Assembly: GCF_035605935.1 (NCBI RefSeq) | Contig: NZ_DATNGK010000135.1 | Span: 17,131 to 81,130 of the forward strand | DNA length: 64,000 nt | Source: Actinocrinis sp035605935 | GTDB taxonomy: Bacteria; Actinomycetota; Actinomycetes; Streptomycetales; Catenulisporaceae | Reading direction: 5' to 3' | Shown: positions 15,033 through 22,223 of the stretch, piece after piece | How positions within the stretch are numbered: position 1 is the first letter of the stretch | Layout of the letters: each line of letters begins with the position of its first letter | Translations under genes and position numbers: made by a program | Notes under the pieces: model-generated | The model's input: only the letters and a program-made list of their open reading frames with translations | Database searches by the model: none | What the model was told of the DNA's origin: nothing

Positions 15033-18000
15033 TCAGACGCCGCGCACCGCCAAACGCCGCGCCTCGGGCGAGCCGAGTTCGACGAACAACGCATGCGCTT
15101 CTCGCCAATGCGGCAACGCGGCCTGCTCGCCTTCCTCCTGCCGAAGGACATCGCCGAGCACCCGCAGCGCTTTCGCCTGCTCGAGCCGGCAACCGACCTC
15201 GGCGCTGAGGGCCGTCGAACGCTCAGCGTGCTGCCGCGCGCGATCCAGGTTGCCCAGCGCCAGATGCGTCTCCGCGAGCTCGTTCAGTGCCCGCGTCTCG
15301 TACACCCGGCAGCCGCGCTCATGACTCAGCGCGAGCGCCTGCTGCGCCTCGTGCAGTGACTCCTCCAGCGCACCGAGCGCTCGGCGAACCGAGGCGCCGC
15401 TGTAGAGCGCCAACAGTTCGTGGTCCGAGTCGCCGAAGCTCAGGGCCTTGCGAAGCACCTCGTCGTAGTACTCGAGCGCTCGCGGGAAGTCGCGCTCGCC
15501 CTCGTGAATCAGACCCCACGCATAGTCGGTCTGCGTCATCGCCCGTGGCGTTCCCGCTTGCTCACCAAGCGATTCCGCGCGCGTCGCGTGATAGCGGGCC
15601 TGCGCGAAGTCACCCAGGATGCAGTGCACGGCGACCAGATCGCAGTGCGCGAGCCTGGCGCTGCGGGTCTCGCCGTTGGCCTCGGCAAGGTCGAGCGCGC
15701 CATCCAGCAGCCGGCGTGCTTCGGCGAAGTCACCCGCCAGCGAGTGCGCGAACCCGAGGACGCACAGCTTCTGGGCCCGGATGCGCGCGGAATCGCTGTC
15801 CGGTTCGGCCGGCTCGGACTGGTACTGCGAGAGCAGCTCGATCGCGACGCTCAGCGGACCGGTCTCGCAGTGCACCAGGCCGAGATTGCCCAGCGCGCGG
15901 CTCGCCCCGGACTTCGAGCCGCTGCGGCGGTACCACTCCAGGCTGCGGGTGAAGCAGGCCTTCGCCGATTCGACCTCACCGGCGTCGAAGTAGTTCAGGC
16001 CAAGCCGCATGGTGGCGGTGGCGGCTCCGGAGAGCCAGCCGGCCTCGTTCGCGGCCTCGGCTGCCCGCACGAAGTAGTCCCTGGCCACGGGAAGATCGCT
16101 GCGCAGCTGCGCCGTGTCACCGAGCATGGTGCCCAGCGCCGCGACGCCGAGCGGATCCGACTCACCCGCCAAGGCGCGCTGCGCCGAGGCCACCACCGCG
16201 AACCAGTCCGTGTGCAGTTCCGCGCCGTAGAAATGCGCCCGTAGCTCGAAGGCCATCCGCCAGGCGCTGGAGCGCGGACCGCAATCGGCCGCGTGCGCGA
16301 TGACGGCGAGCAGGTTGCGGTGCTCCGTGCGCAACCAGGCCAGCGCGTCGGCGACCTCGTCGAACCGGAACTCGAAGCCGCTCCCGAGCGCCGCGCTCGG
16401 CTGGCGCTCGAGCTTGCTGTCCGGTTGGTCGATCGGCGGGAGCCGGTCCCGGTCCGGATAGACCAGGTCAACGGCGGCGTCGACTCCGGCTTCGAACCAG
16501 GTGGCCAGCCGGCGCGCGGCGGCCTCCCGCTCTTCCGGTGCGTCCTCAGCGCCGGCCCGCTCGACCGCGTAATCGCGCAGTAGGTCGTGGCAGTCGTAGC
16601 GGCCCGGCAGATGTGCGCTCAGGAGGTGCGCGGCGGCGAGCCTGTCCAGGACTCGCTCGGCCTCCTCGGGAGTACAACCGAGCAGCGCCGCGGCGGAACC
16701 GGTGGTCAGGTCGACTTCCGCAATCGCGCCGATCATCCGCAACAGCCGCCGGGCCTCCGGATCCAGCCGGACATAGGAGAGGTCGAACACGGCGCGCACC
16801 TGGCTGGACTCATCGCCGCCGAGCACGAGCGCGTCCAGCCGGGCCGCGGTGAGCTGCCCGACCAGTTCGGCGATCGACCGGTCGGGCTGAACCACCAACT
16901 GGGCCGCGGCGATGCGTAACGCGAGCGGAAGACCGGCGCAGGCGCGGGCCAGTTCGAGGACCGCCTCTGGCTCGGCCGCGGCGCGGGTCTCGCCGAGGAT
17001 GCGCACGAGCAGGTCGACGGACTCACGCTCGGTCAGCACGTCCAAGCTGATCGGTTGCGCGCCATCCAGCGCGACGAGACCGTCCAGGCGGTCGCGGCTG
17101 GTGACCAGCACCCGGCAGGTCTCCGCGCCGGGCAATAGCGGGCGTACCTGCGCAGCGTCAGCGGCATTGTCGAGAAGGACGAGCACCCGGCGATTCGCCA
17201 GCAACGAGCGAAACAGCGCACTGGCTTCCGCAGGATCCACGGGCACGCTGCCGCCGGTGACGCCGAGGGCGCGCAGGAACCGGCCGAGCACATCGATCGG
17301 CCGCTCCGGATTAGCCGTGGAAAAGCCGTGCAGGTTCGCGTATAGCTGGCCATCGGGAAAAAGCGGAGCGACGCGGTGCGCCCAGTGGACGGCCAGCGCG
17401 GTCTTGCCGATACCGCCGGCACCAGTGAGCGTGGCGATGCGGTAACGATGGCCCGGAGAGTCAGCGTCGCGCGTTAACGCATCGAGGCGCGCAAGAACCG
17501 CGGTGCGTCCGGTGAACGCGTACGTGTCGGCCGGGAGCTGAGCCGGTGTCAGCACATCGCGGCTCGCAACCGCCGCCTCGGACTGTTCGAATTCCTCGTC
17601 GAAGGACTGCTCCGCCACCTCCTGCCGCAATACTCGGGTGAGCGCCTGGCTCAGCGCCCGGCCGGGGTCGGCGCCCATCTCGTCGCGCAACCGAAGGCGA
17701 AGCCGCTCGTAGGCGTCGAGGGCGTCCGCCTGCCTGCCGGTAGCGGCAAGGGCTTCGATCCAGGCGCCGATAACGCGTTCATCGAGTGGGTGGCTCTCGA
17801 CGAGCGGGCTGAGTGCGTGCACCGCCTGCTCCGGTTGTCCGATCGCCAACAGGGCGCGTGCGTAGTCGACGACGACGGTTACGCGCCGCAGTTCCAGCCG
17901 CATCACCGCGGCCTGATCCGCGCTTCCGTCCGGCACGTCCGCGAGGGCCGGTCCTCGCCACAGGGCGAGCGCGGCGCCGAGCGCCTCGGCCTTTGCGGCA

Positions 18001-18473
18001 GGTTCCAGCGACTCGGCGGCCTCGACGAGCCGTAGGAATCGGTCGGCGTCTACCTCACCGGTGGAGAGATCGAGGGCGTAACCCGTCGTCGTGCGGGTTA
18101 CCGACACGTGACTGTGCGCGAAGGTACGCAGCCATTGACGCAGGCGGTGGATGCTCACGGTGAGCGTGGAGTCCATGGAGCGCGCGTCTCGCGAGCCCCA
18201 GACCGTCTCGAAAAGCTCCCCGCCGGAGAGCCCGCCCGGCCCGGCCAGCGCTAGCGCGGCGAGAACCGCGCGCAGAATGTTGGAGGAAGGCGTGCGAAAT
18301 GGATGACCGACGCCGACCGGACCAAGTACGAGCACGTCCATGGCGGCGTGCGCCTCGGTCGCCGTCGCGTTCTGCTCGGTTCCGGTGAGTGCGCCGGTCT
18401 TGCTTGCCTTGTCGATGTCGGTTGCGGTGGTTGCCTTGTCGTCGTCGCTGGATACCCCGTCTACAGCGGCCAT
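15033..18473 (-). CDS. SARP/AfsR-type regulator with NB-ARC ATPase and TPR domains
   Basis: A 1146-residue regulator. Residues ~45-140 are an OmpR-like winged helix (TLTVSIHRLRQWLR, TGYALDL) and ~145-290 a bacterial transcriptional activator domain (VDADRFLRLVEAAE; RLRLRLRDEMGADPGRAL). The NB-ARC ATPase follows at ~320-600, with P-loop GAGGIGKTALAVHWAHRV, LLDNAADAAQVRPLLPGAE and LVTSRDRL. TPR repeats fill ~680-1130. This is the AfsR architecture that controls secondary metabolism in streptomycetes. The ATG is preceded by TAACAT and only 6 bases, so the transcript may be leaderless. No biosynthetic cluster lies beside it, so its targets are probably distant. The first 45 residues are low-complexity. 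Confidence 0.9.
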   Translation of the reverse strand: MAAVDGVSSDDDKATTATDIDKASKTGALTGTEQNATATEAHAAMDVLVLGPVGVGHPFRTPSSNILRAVLAALALAGPGGLSGGELFETVWGSRDARSMDSTLTVSIHRLRQWLRTFAHSHVSVTRTTTGYALDLSTGEVDADRFLRLVEAAESLEPAAKAEALGAALALWRGPALADVPDGSADQAAVMRLELRRVTVVVDYARALLAIGQPEQAVHALSPLVESHPLDERVIGAWIEALAATGRQADALDAYERLRLRLRDEMGADPGRALSQALTRVLRQEVAEQSFDEEFEQSEAAVASRDVLTPAQLPADTYAFTGRTAVLARLDALTRDADSPGHRYRIATLTGAGGIGKTALAVHWAHRVAPLFPDGQLYANLHGFSTANPERPIDVLGRFLRALGVTGGSVPVDPAEASALFRSLLANRRVLVLLDNAADAAQVRPLLPGAETCRVLVTSRDRLDGLVALDGAQPISLDVLTERESVDLLVRILGETRAAAEPEAVLELARACAGLPLALRIAAAQLVVQPDRSIAELVGQLTAARLDALVLGGDESSQVRAVFDLSYVRLDPEARRLLRMIGAIAEVDLTTGSAAALLGCTPEEAERVLDRLAAAHLLSAHLPGRYDCHDLLRDYAVERAGAEDAPEEREAAARRLATWFEAGVDAAVDLVYPDRDRLPPIDQPDSKLERQPSAALGSGFEFRFDEVADALAWLRTEHRNLLAVIAHAADCGPRSSAWRMAFELRAHFYGAELHTDWFAVVASAQRALAGESDPLGVAALGTMLGDTAQLRSDLPVARDYFVRAAEAANEAGWLSGAATATMRLGLNYFDAGEVESAKACFTRSLEWYRRSGSKSGASRALGNLGLVHCETGPLSVAIELLSQYQSEPAEPDSDSARIRAQKLCVLGFAHSLAGDFAEARRLLDGALDLAEANGETRSARLAHCDLVAVHCILGDFAQARYHATRAESLGEQAGTPRAMTQTDYAWGLIHEGERDFPRALEYYDEVLRKALSFGDSDHELLALYSGASVRRALGALEESLHEAQQALALSHERGCRVYETRALNELAETHLALGNLDRARQHAERSTALSAEVGCRLEQAKALRVLGDVLRQEEGEQAALPHWREAHALFVELGSPEARRLAVRGV

Positions 18474-18479
18474 GCAGGA

Positions 18480-18485
18480 ATGTTA
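18480..18485 (-). promoter_or_regulatory. -10 element TAACAT for a leaderless SARP transcript
   Basis: On the minus strand TAACAT is followed by 6 bases and the ATG at 18473, with no ribosome-binding site. This TANNNT-N6-7-start spacing recurs at eight or so genes in the window and suggests transcription starting at or next to the start codon. Confidence 0.55.
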
Positions 18486-18668
18486 CGCCGACCGCGTCGG
18501 TGTGGCATGCCCCGTGCTCACGCCACACCGACGCCCCGGACACAGTCTGCTAGGGGCCGCCTACATCTCGCCTACACGTTGTCCAGCAGCCAGATCTGCG
18601 AGGTAGGCGCGCCGCGCCGTTCTTCGACGCCGCATTCGTGTGGTGTTTTGGGCTGCTTTCGACGTGGC

Positions 18669-19013
18669 CTACGGCGCTACGAACTGCATCGCCTCTGCGG
18701 CGAGCGGCAGCCAACCCAGCTTCGAGGCCGGATCGAGCACCAGCCACTGCGTCATCGGGCGGCCGCCGCGGGGGTCGAAACGGATGCCTTCGCCCGCGTC
18801 GACCAGTTCGTCCACCCGGCGCCGCGGCAGTTTCACCACCAGGCTGTCGCGCACCAGCATCGCGAAGATCTTGCCGCCGACCTTCAGCGCGTTCGAGCCG
18901 AAGCGGTTCGCGGCGCCCGGCTCGTCCTTGCCGTAGCTGACGCCGGGCCGGTCGATCAGCTCGCCGACCAACCTGTCGAACCGCTCCGGCGGTGATAGTC
19001 CCCGGCCGGTCAC
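18669..19013 (-). CDS. TfoX/Sxy N-terminal domain protein
   Basis: A 114-residue protein with a TfoX_N-like fold: RFDRLVGELIDRPGVSYGKD, then LKVGGKIFAMLVRDSLVVKLP and an RVDELVDAGEGIRFDPRGGR region. In gamma-proteobacteria TfoX/Sxy promotes competence genes; actinobacterial homologues have no established role. The GTG start overlaps the stop of the YihY-like membrane-protein gene (GTGA), so the two are coupled. The first ~195 bases downstream hold no gene. Confidence 0.8.
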   Translation of the reverse strand: MTGRGLSPPERFDRLVGELIDRPGVSYGKDEPGAANRFGSNALKVGGKIFAMLVRDSLVVKLPRRRVDELVDAGEGIRFDPRGGRPMTQWLVLDPASKLGWLPLAAEAMQFVAP

Positions 19014-20320
19014 GTGTGTTCGCCTCCGAACGCCTCATAGATGACCCGGCCGAGCAGGGCGGCGCCGAATATGACGTAGCCGATGCCGATCAGCCAGGAG
19101 ACCACGATGAGGACCGCGCCGATCGCTCCATAGGTGATAGCGCTCGACACGATCAGCGGGCTGAAGATCACCGCGGAGAAGATGCGCAGCCCGACCAGGC
19201 CGGCCACGGTGAGCACCGCGCCCGGCAGCAGGGCCCGCCACGGCACCCGGCTCTCCAGCAGGAAGTGCTGGGTCCACCAGAAGAAGGCGAGCGCTCCGCC
19301 GGCCGTGGCGCACCATCGCAGTGTCGTGATGAACCAGCCGTCGTGCAGCAACGCGAGCAGGTCCGCGCCCACGATCAGCAGCCCGATCAGCACGGCCAGC
19401 CAGATCGCCTGCCGCCACACGGACAGCAGCCGCGCGGCCGGCAGTTCCCAGACCCGCGCCATCCCGGTCTGCACCACGGAGACGAAGGAGAGGCCGAAGA
19501 CCGCCAGTACGGCGGCGCTGAGCGCGGTGGTGGTGGACAGCACGCGCGCGGCCGGACCGAACAGGCCGTTGACCGCGCTGGCCGCCCGGCCGGAAAGGCC
19601 GAGCCCGGCGATCGCCCAGGCCGGGAAGCTGCGGCCGTTGAGCGGCGCCGCGGCGGCCACGACGATCAGCAGCGGCACGAGGGTCACGAAGCCCAGGGCC
19701 GCGAATCCGAAGGCCCGGTGCATCAATTCGATCTCGACGCCGCGCCGGTAAGTCTGGGCAACCAGCTCGCGCGCGATGCGCAAGACGCCGCGCAGGCCGT
19801 GCGGGCGGCCGCCGAGTTGGATTTCGAGCAGTTCGGCCGCGCCGGGCGCGAGAACCTCGGAGCCCGCGCTCTTCGTCGCCTCGGCCGCGATGATCGACTC
19901 GGCGATGATCACCGGCGCCGGCTCGGTATCGGCGTCGCCGTGGACTTCCGCGTCGGCTTCGGGAGCAGCCTTGGCCGCGGACTTCGCGCCCGGGACCGTG
20001 GCCTTCACGCCAGAGCCGGCGGATTTCACCGCGGAGCCGGCGGACCTGGGCTCGATCCCGGTGATCTCGTCGGTCTGCTGAAGCTGATGCGGATGACGCG
20101 AATGCGGCCGGTACTTCGCCGGGGCGCCCTCACCGCGCGCGACGCCGTTCGAGCCCTGGTCCTGGGGGTTCGCACCCTGGAGGGCGGTGCCCTCGAAGAC
20201 CGGGCGCTGCGGCGCCGCGTCCCGCGGGAACGGGCTGTTCGCGTCGATCGTGTTCACCTCGTCGCCGATGCCTGGACCTGGCAGGACTACGCGGCCGTTC
20301 GGGGCATCGAGCTTGGGCAC
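19010..20320 (-). CDS. YihY/virulence factor BrkB-family (YhjD-like) membrane protein
   Basis: About 436 residues. The N-terminal ~165 residues are hydrophilic and rich in A, K and P. About six membrane segments follow (for example ALGFVTLVPLLIVVAAAAP, LAVLIGLLIVGADLLALL, YGAIGAVLIVVSWLIGIGYV). The pattern and the RGVEIELMHRAFGFAALGFVTL entry match the family once called ribonuclease BN. No enzymatic activity is established; an inner-membrane transport role is usually proposed. GTG 20320 is chosen because TAGCCT lies 7 bases upstream, a leaderless arrangement; the frame is open further upstream but runs into a terminator hairpin at 20495-20518. Confidence 0.82.
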   Translation of the reverse strand: MPKLDAPNGRVVLPGPGIGDEVNTIDANSPFPRDAAPQRPVFEGTALQGANPQDQGSNGVARGEGAPAKYRPHSRHPHQLQQTDEITGIEPRSAGSAVKSAGSGVKATVPGAKSAAKAAPEADAEVHGDADTEPAPVIIAESIIAAEATKSAGSEVLAPGAAELLEIQLGGRPHGLRGVLRIARELVAQTYRRGVEIELMHRAFGFAALGFVTLVPLLIVVAAAAPLNGRSFPAWAIAGLGLSGRAASAVNGLFGPAARVLSTTTALSAAVLAVFGLSFVSVVQTGMARVWELPAARLLSVWRQAIWLAVLIGLLIVGADLLALLHDGWFITTLRWCATAGGALAFFWWTQHFLLESRVPWRALLPGAVLTVAGLVGLRIFSAVIFSPLIVSSAITYGAIGAVLIVVSWLIGIGYVIFGAALLGRVIYEAFGGEHT

Positions 20321-20327
20321 GCACGCC

Positions 20328-20333
20328 AGGCTA
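20328..20333 (-). promoter_or_regulatory. -10 element TAGCCT for a leaderless transcript
   Basis: TAGCCT on the minus strand is followed by 7 bases and GTG 20320. No Shine-Dalgarno sequence precedes the GTG. This placement decided the start chosen for the YihY-like gene. Confidence 0.5.
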
Positions 20334-20494
20334 ACAAGGTCGCCGACCTGGCGTGGACCGATCGGCCTGAGCTTTTCCGTACTTATTGCCAGAATCTCAG
20401 TCTCTTCTCGGCTCGGCCATGCGGGGCGGCCGGTTTCCTCGTTGCCCGCAAAGGCGGTTATTACGCACCGTACCCTGCCGCAATAGCACTGTGA

Positions 20495-20518
20495 CCCGGC
20501 TCGCGAAAGCGAGCCGGG
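20495..20518. terminator. Perfect 10-bp stem-loop terminator
   Basis: CCCGGCTCGC, loop GAAA, GCGAGCCGGG. It lies 27 bases past the stop of the SRPBCC gene (minus strand) and upstream of the YihY-like gene. A GC-rich stem with a GNRA loop and no U-run is common for actinobacterial terminators. Confidence 0.7.
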
Positions 20519-20545
20519 CCACGCCGTAGCCACTTGCGCCGCCGG

Positions 20546-21301
20546 TTAGCCGAACACTGCGGCGAGCCAGTTCTGCCAAGCCTCCTGGGCTTCGTTCACA
20601 TCCGGCGCGGGCTGGCCCGGCGCACCGTAGATGTGATGGCCGAGCACGACCGCTCCGTTGTAGCCGTAGATGAACCGGTAGAGCGCGTCGGCGGAGCGCA
20701 CCCCGAAGAAGTCCTCGCTGACGTAGTCCACGACTGCGTCGATCGGTGCCAACCCGGCCGGCGTCAGGCGTACTTCGTCGCCTACCGCGCCCGAGGCGGA
20801 GGTTCCCAAGGCGCTGTGCAGCAACTCCCACGTGCGCTGCCGGTCGGGCGTCTCGCCGACATAGGCGCCGATCGGCGCGGAGTACCGGCCGGAGAAGTAC
20901 TTGACGTATTCCGCGAGCTTCTGGAGGTACATCGGGTCCCCCTTGCGCAGCCCGTTGTACTCGGCTTCCCAATCCTCACCGAGGAAGCCGCTGTGCACGA
21001 ACCGCAGCACGGCGCTGGCGCCGTCGCGCGCCTCGATCAGGAACTCGAAGGCGTGGAAGGAGCCGTCGGGCCCGGGGTCGGTGCGGAAGGCGAAATGCTT
21101 GAGCGGATCGCAGACGGTGACCGTGGATTCGCTGACGAACCCGCCCATCTCCATGCTGCCGCGCCCGCCCACGCGCGCATCGATCTGGTTGCGACCCATC
21201 AGCCAGGAGTCGATGCCGGGACCGGTGGCGATGGCGTCCCAGATCTGCTCGGGTGTGCCCTCGACCTCGATCTGCTCGCTGATCTCGAATTCGTGCGTCA
21301 T
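20546..21301 (-). CDS. SRPBCC/START-domain protein (AHSA1-like)
   Basis: A 251-residue protein with an N-terminal helix-grip fold: FEISEQIEVEGTPEQIWDAI, GIDSWLMGRNQIDARVGGRG, then LKHFAFRTDPGPDGSFHAF. The second half is a less-defined continuation of the domain. Such proteins bind hydrophobic ligands. Its start lies 11 bases after the stop of the ArsR-type gene, and the pair is the frequent actinobacterial ArsR-SRPBCC operon in which the regulator controls its own ligand-binding partner. The ligand is unknown. A strong hairpin terminator follows. Confidence 0.82.
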   Translation of the reverse strand: MTHEFEISEQIEVEGTPEQIWDAIATGPGIDSWLMGRNQIDARVGGRGSMEMGGFVSESTVTVCDPLKHFAFRTDPGPDGSFHAFEFLIEARDGASAVLRFVHSGFLGEDWEAEYNGLRKGDPMYLQKLAEYVKYFSGRYSAPIGAYVGETPDRQRTWELLHSALGTSASGAVGDEVRLTPAGLAPIDAVVDYVSEDFFGVRSADALYRFIYGYNGAVVLGHHIYGAPGQPAPDVNEAQEAWQNWLAAVFG

Positions 21302-21312
21302 CTCAGGATCCC

Positions 21313-21975
21313 TCAGTCCGTCTCTTGCGTGGATTGCGTTGATTGCCCAGATTCGTCTTCGTCTGTTGTATCGGCCGCGCCGGTCTGCGGCTCGCCGGGA
21401 CGGACCACCGGGTGCACCGCCACCACCAGCCGATGCGGCCGGCCACGCGGCGCGGTCTCGTCGTGGTACTTGCTGACCAGGGCCGCGACGGCGGAGGCGA
21501 GTTCCTGCGCGAAAGCGGACCGATCGGCGGCGGAGGCGAAGCGCACCTCGCCGTCGAGCGCGAAGGTGGCCAGCCGCTTGTGCTCTTTGGCCGAGCCGAC
21601 CAGCAGTTCCCCGACGTCGCGCACCAGCTTGGCCGCGAGGGCGAGCAGCCAGTGCGCGGAGAGCCGGTCGGGCGAGCGGCCGGGGTCGGGCTGCACCGCG
21701 GCGAGCGCCACCGGCGAGATCACGTAGGCGGCCGCGGTGGCCCGCAGGACACGCTCGGTGACGTTGCCCTTGCGCCGCTCCTCGACCAACTCGACGAGGC
21801 CGTGCCGCTCCAGTTCGCGCAGGTGGTAGTTCACCTTCTGCCGCGGCAGGCCGACCCGGGCGGCCAGCGAGGTGGCCGAACCGGGCTCGGCCAGTGCGGC
21901 CAGCAGCTTCGCGCGCATCGGATCCAGGGAGGCCTCCGCGGCCGCCGGATCCTCGATCACCGTCACCTCGAACAT
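21313..21975 (-). CDS. ArsR-like winged-helix transcriptional regulator
   Basis: A 220-residue regulator with an N-terminal winged helix: LDPMRAKLLAALAEPGSATS, LAARVGLPRQKVNYHLREL, ERHGLVELVEERRKGNVTER. A helical C-terminal part and a polar Thr/Gln/Ser-rich tail follow. No metal-binding cysteine pair is seen, so it is not a metal sensor of the classic type. It is the first gene of an operon with the SRPBCC gene. A TTGTC-AA-GACAA palindrome 29 bases upstream overlaps a TTGACA -35-like hexamer, which fits autorepression. Confidence 0.85.
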   Translation of the reverse strand: MFEVTVIEDPAAAEASLDPMRAKLLAALAEPGSATSLAARVGLPRQKVNYHLRELERHGLVELVEERRKGNVTERVLRATAAAYVISPVALAAVQPDPGRSPDRLSAHWLLALAAKLVRDVGELLVGSAKEHKRLATFALDGEVRFASAADRSAFAQELASAVAALVSKYHDETAPRGRPHRLVVAVHPVVRPGEPQTGAADTTDEDESGQSTQSTQETD

Positions 21976-22003
21976 GACCCCACCGTCCCACCGACGGCAG
22001 TTC

Positions 22004-22015
22004 TTGTCAAGACAA
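22004..22015. promoter_or_regulatory. Palindrome over the -35 of the ArsR/SRPBCC operon
   Basis: TTGTCAAGACAA (TTGTC-AA-GACAA). Read on the minus strand it contains TTGACA, a consensus -35 hexamer, and it is followed upstream by a run of seven A (a T7 tract on the plus strand). A regulator binding here would directly block the promoter. Confidence 0.5.
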
Positions 22016-22114
22016 CTTTTTTTGTCGGTGAGCGTGGTTGGGCCCGGCAGGTATCGAAAGCCTGCGCGCTCACGGTCGGGCCGCCACGATCGTGGAAGAG
22101 CCCGAGACAGCAGT

Positions 22115-22145
22115 CGGCCCGGACCTCCCCTCGAGGTCCGGGCCG
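22115..22145. terminator. 12-bp stem-loop terminator after the penicillin-acylase gene
   Basis: CGGCCCGGACCT, loop CCCCTCG, AGGTCCGGGCCG. It lies 79 bases downstream of the minus-strand acylase stop, between that gene and the ArsR promoter. Confidence 0.65.
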
Positions 22146-22223
22146 GCTGCTCGGTGTGAACTTATTATATCAGGATACTGCTTCTATTGGTACACCGTAT
22201 CCATTGCCGCGGGCAATTCGATA

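Noticed and set aside
4406..18473. A secondary-metabolite cluster suggested by the phosphopantetheinyl transferase and the SARP regulator
   Set aside because: No PKS, NRPS, terpene or other core enzyme is present between or near them; the intervening genes are catabolic.
18992..20494. A 500-codon plus-strand frame opposite the YihY-like gene
   Set aside because: The product is low-complexity and polar. The minus strand encodes a clear membrane protein with the known family pattern.
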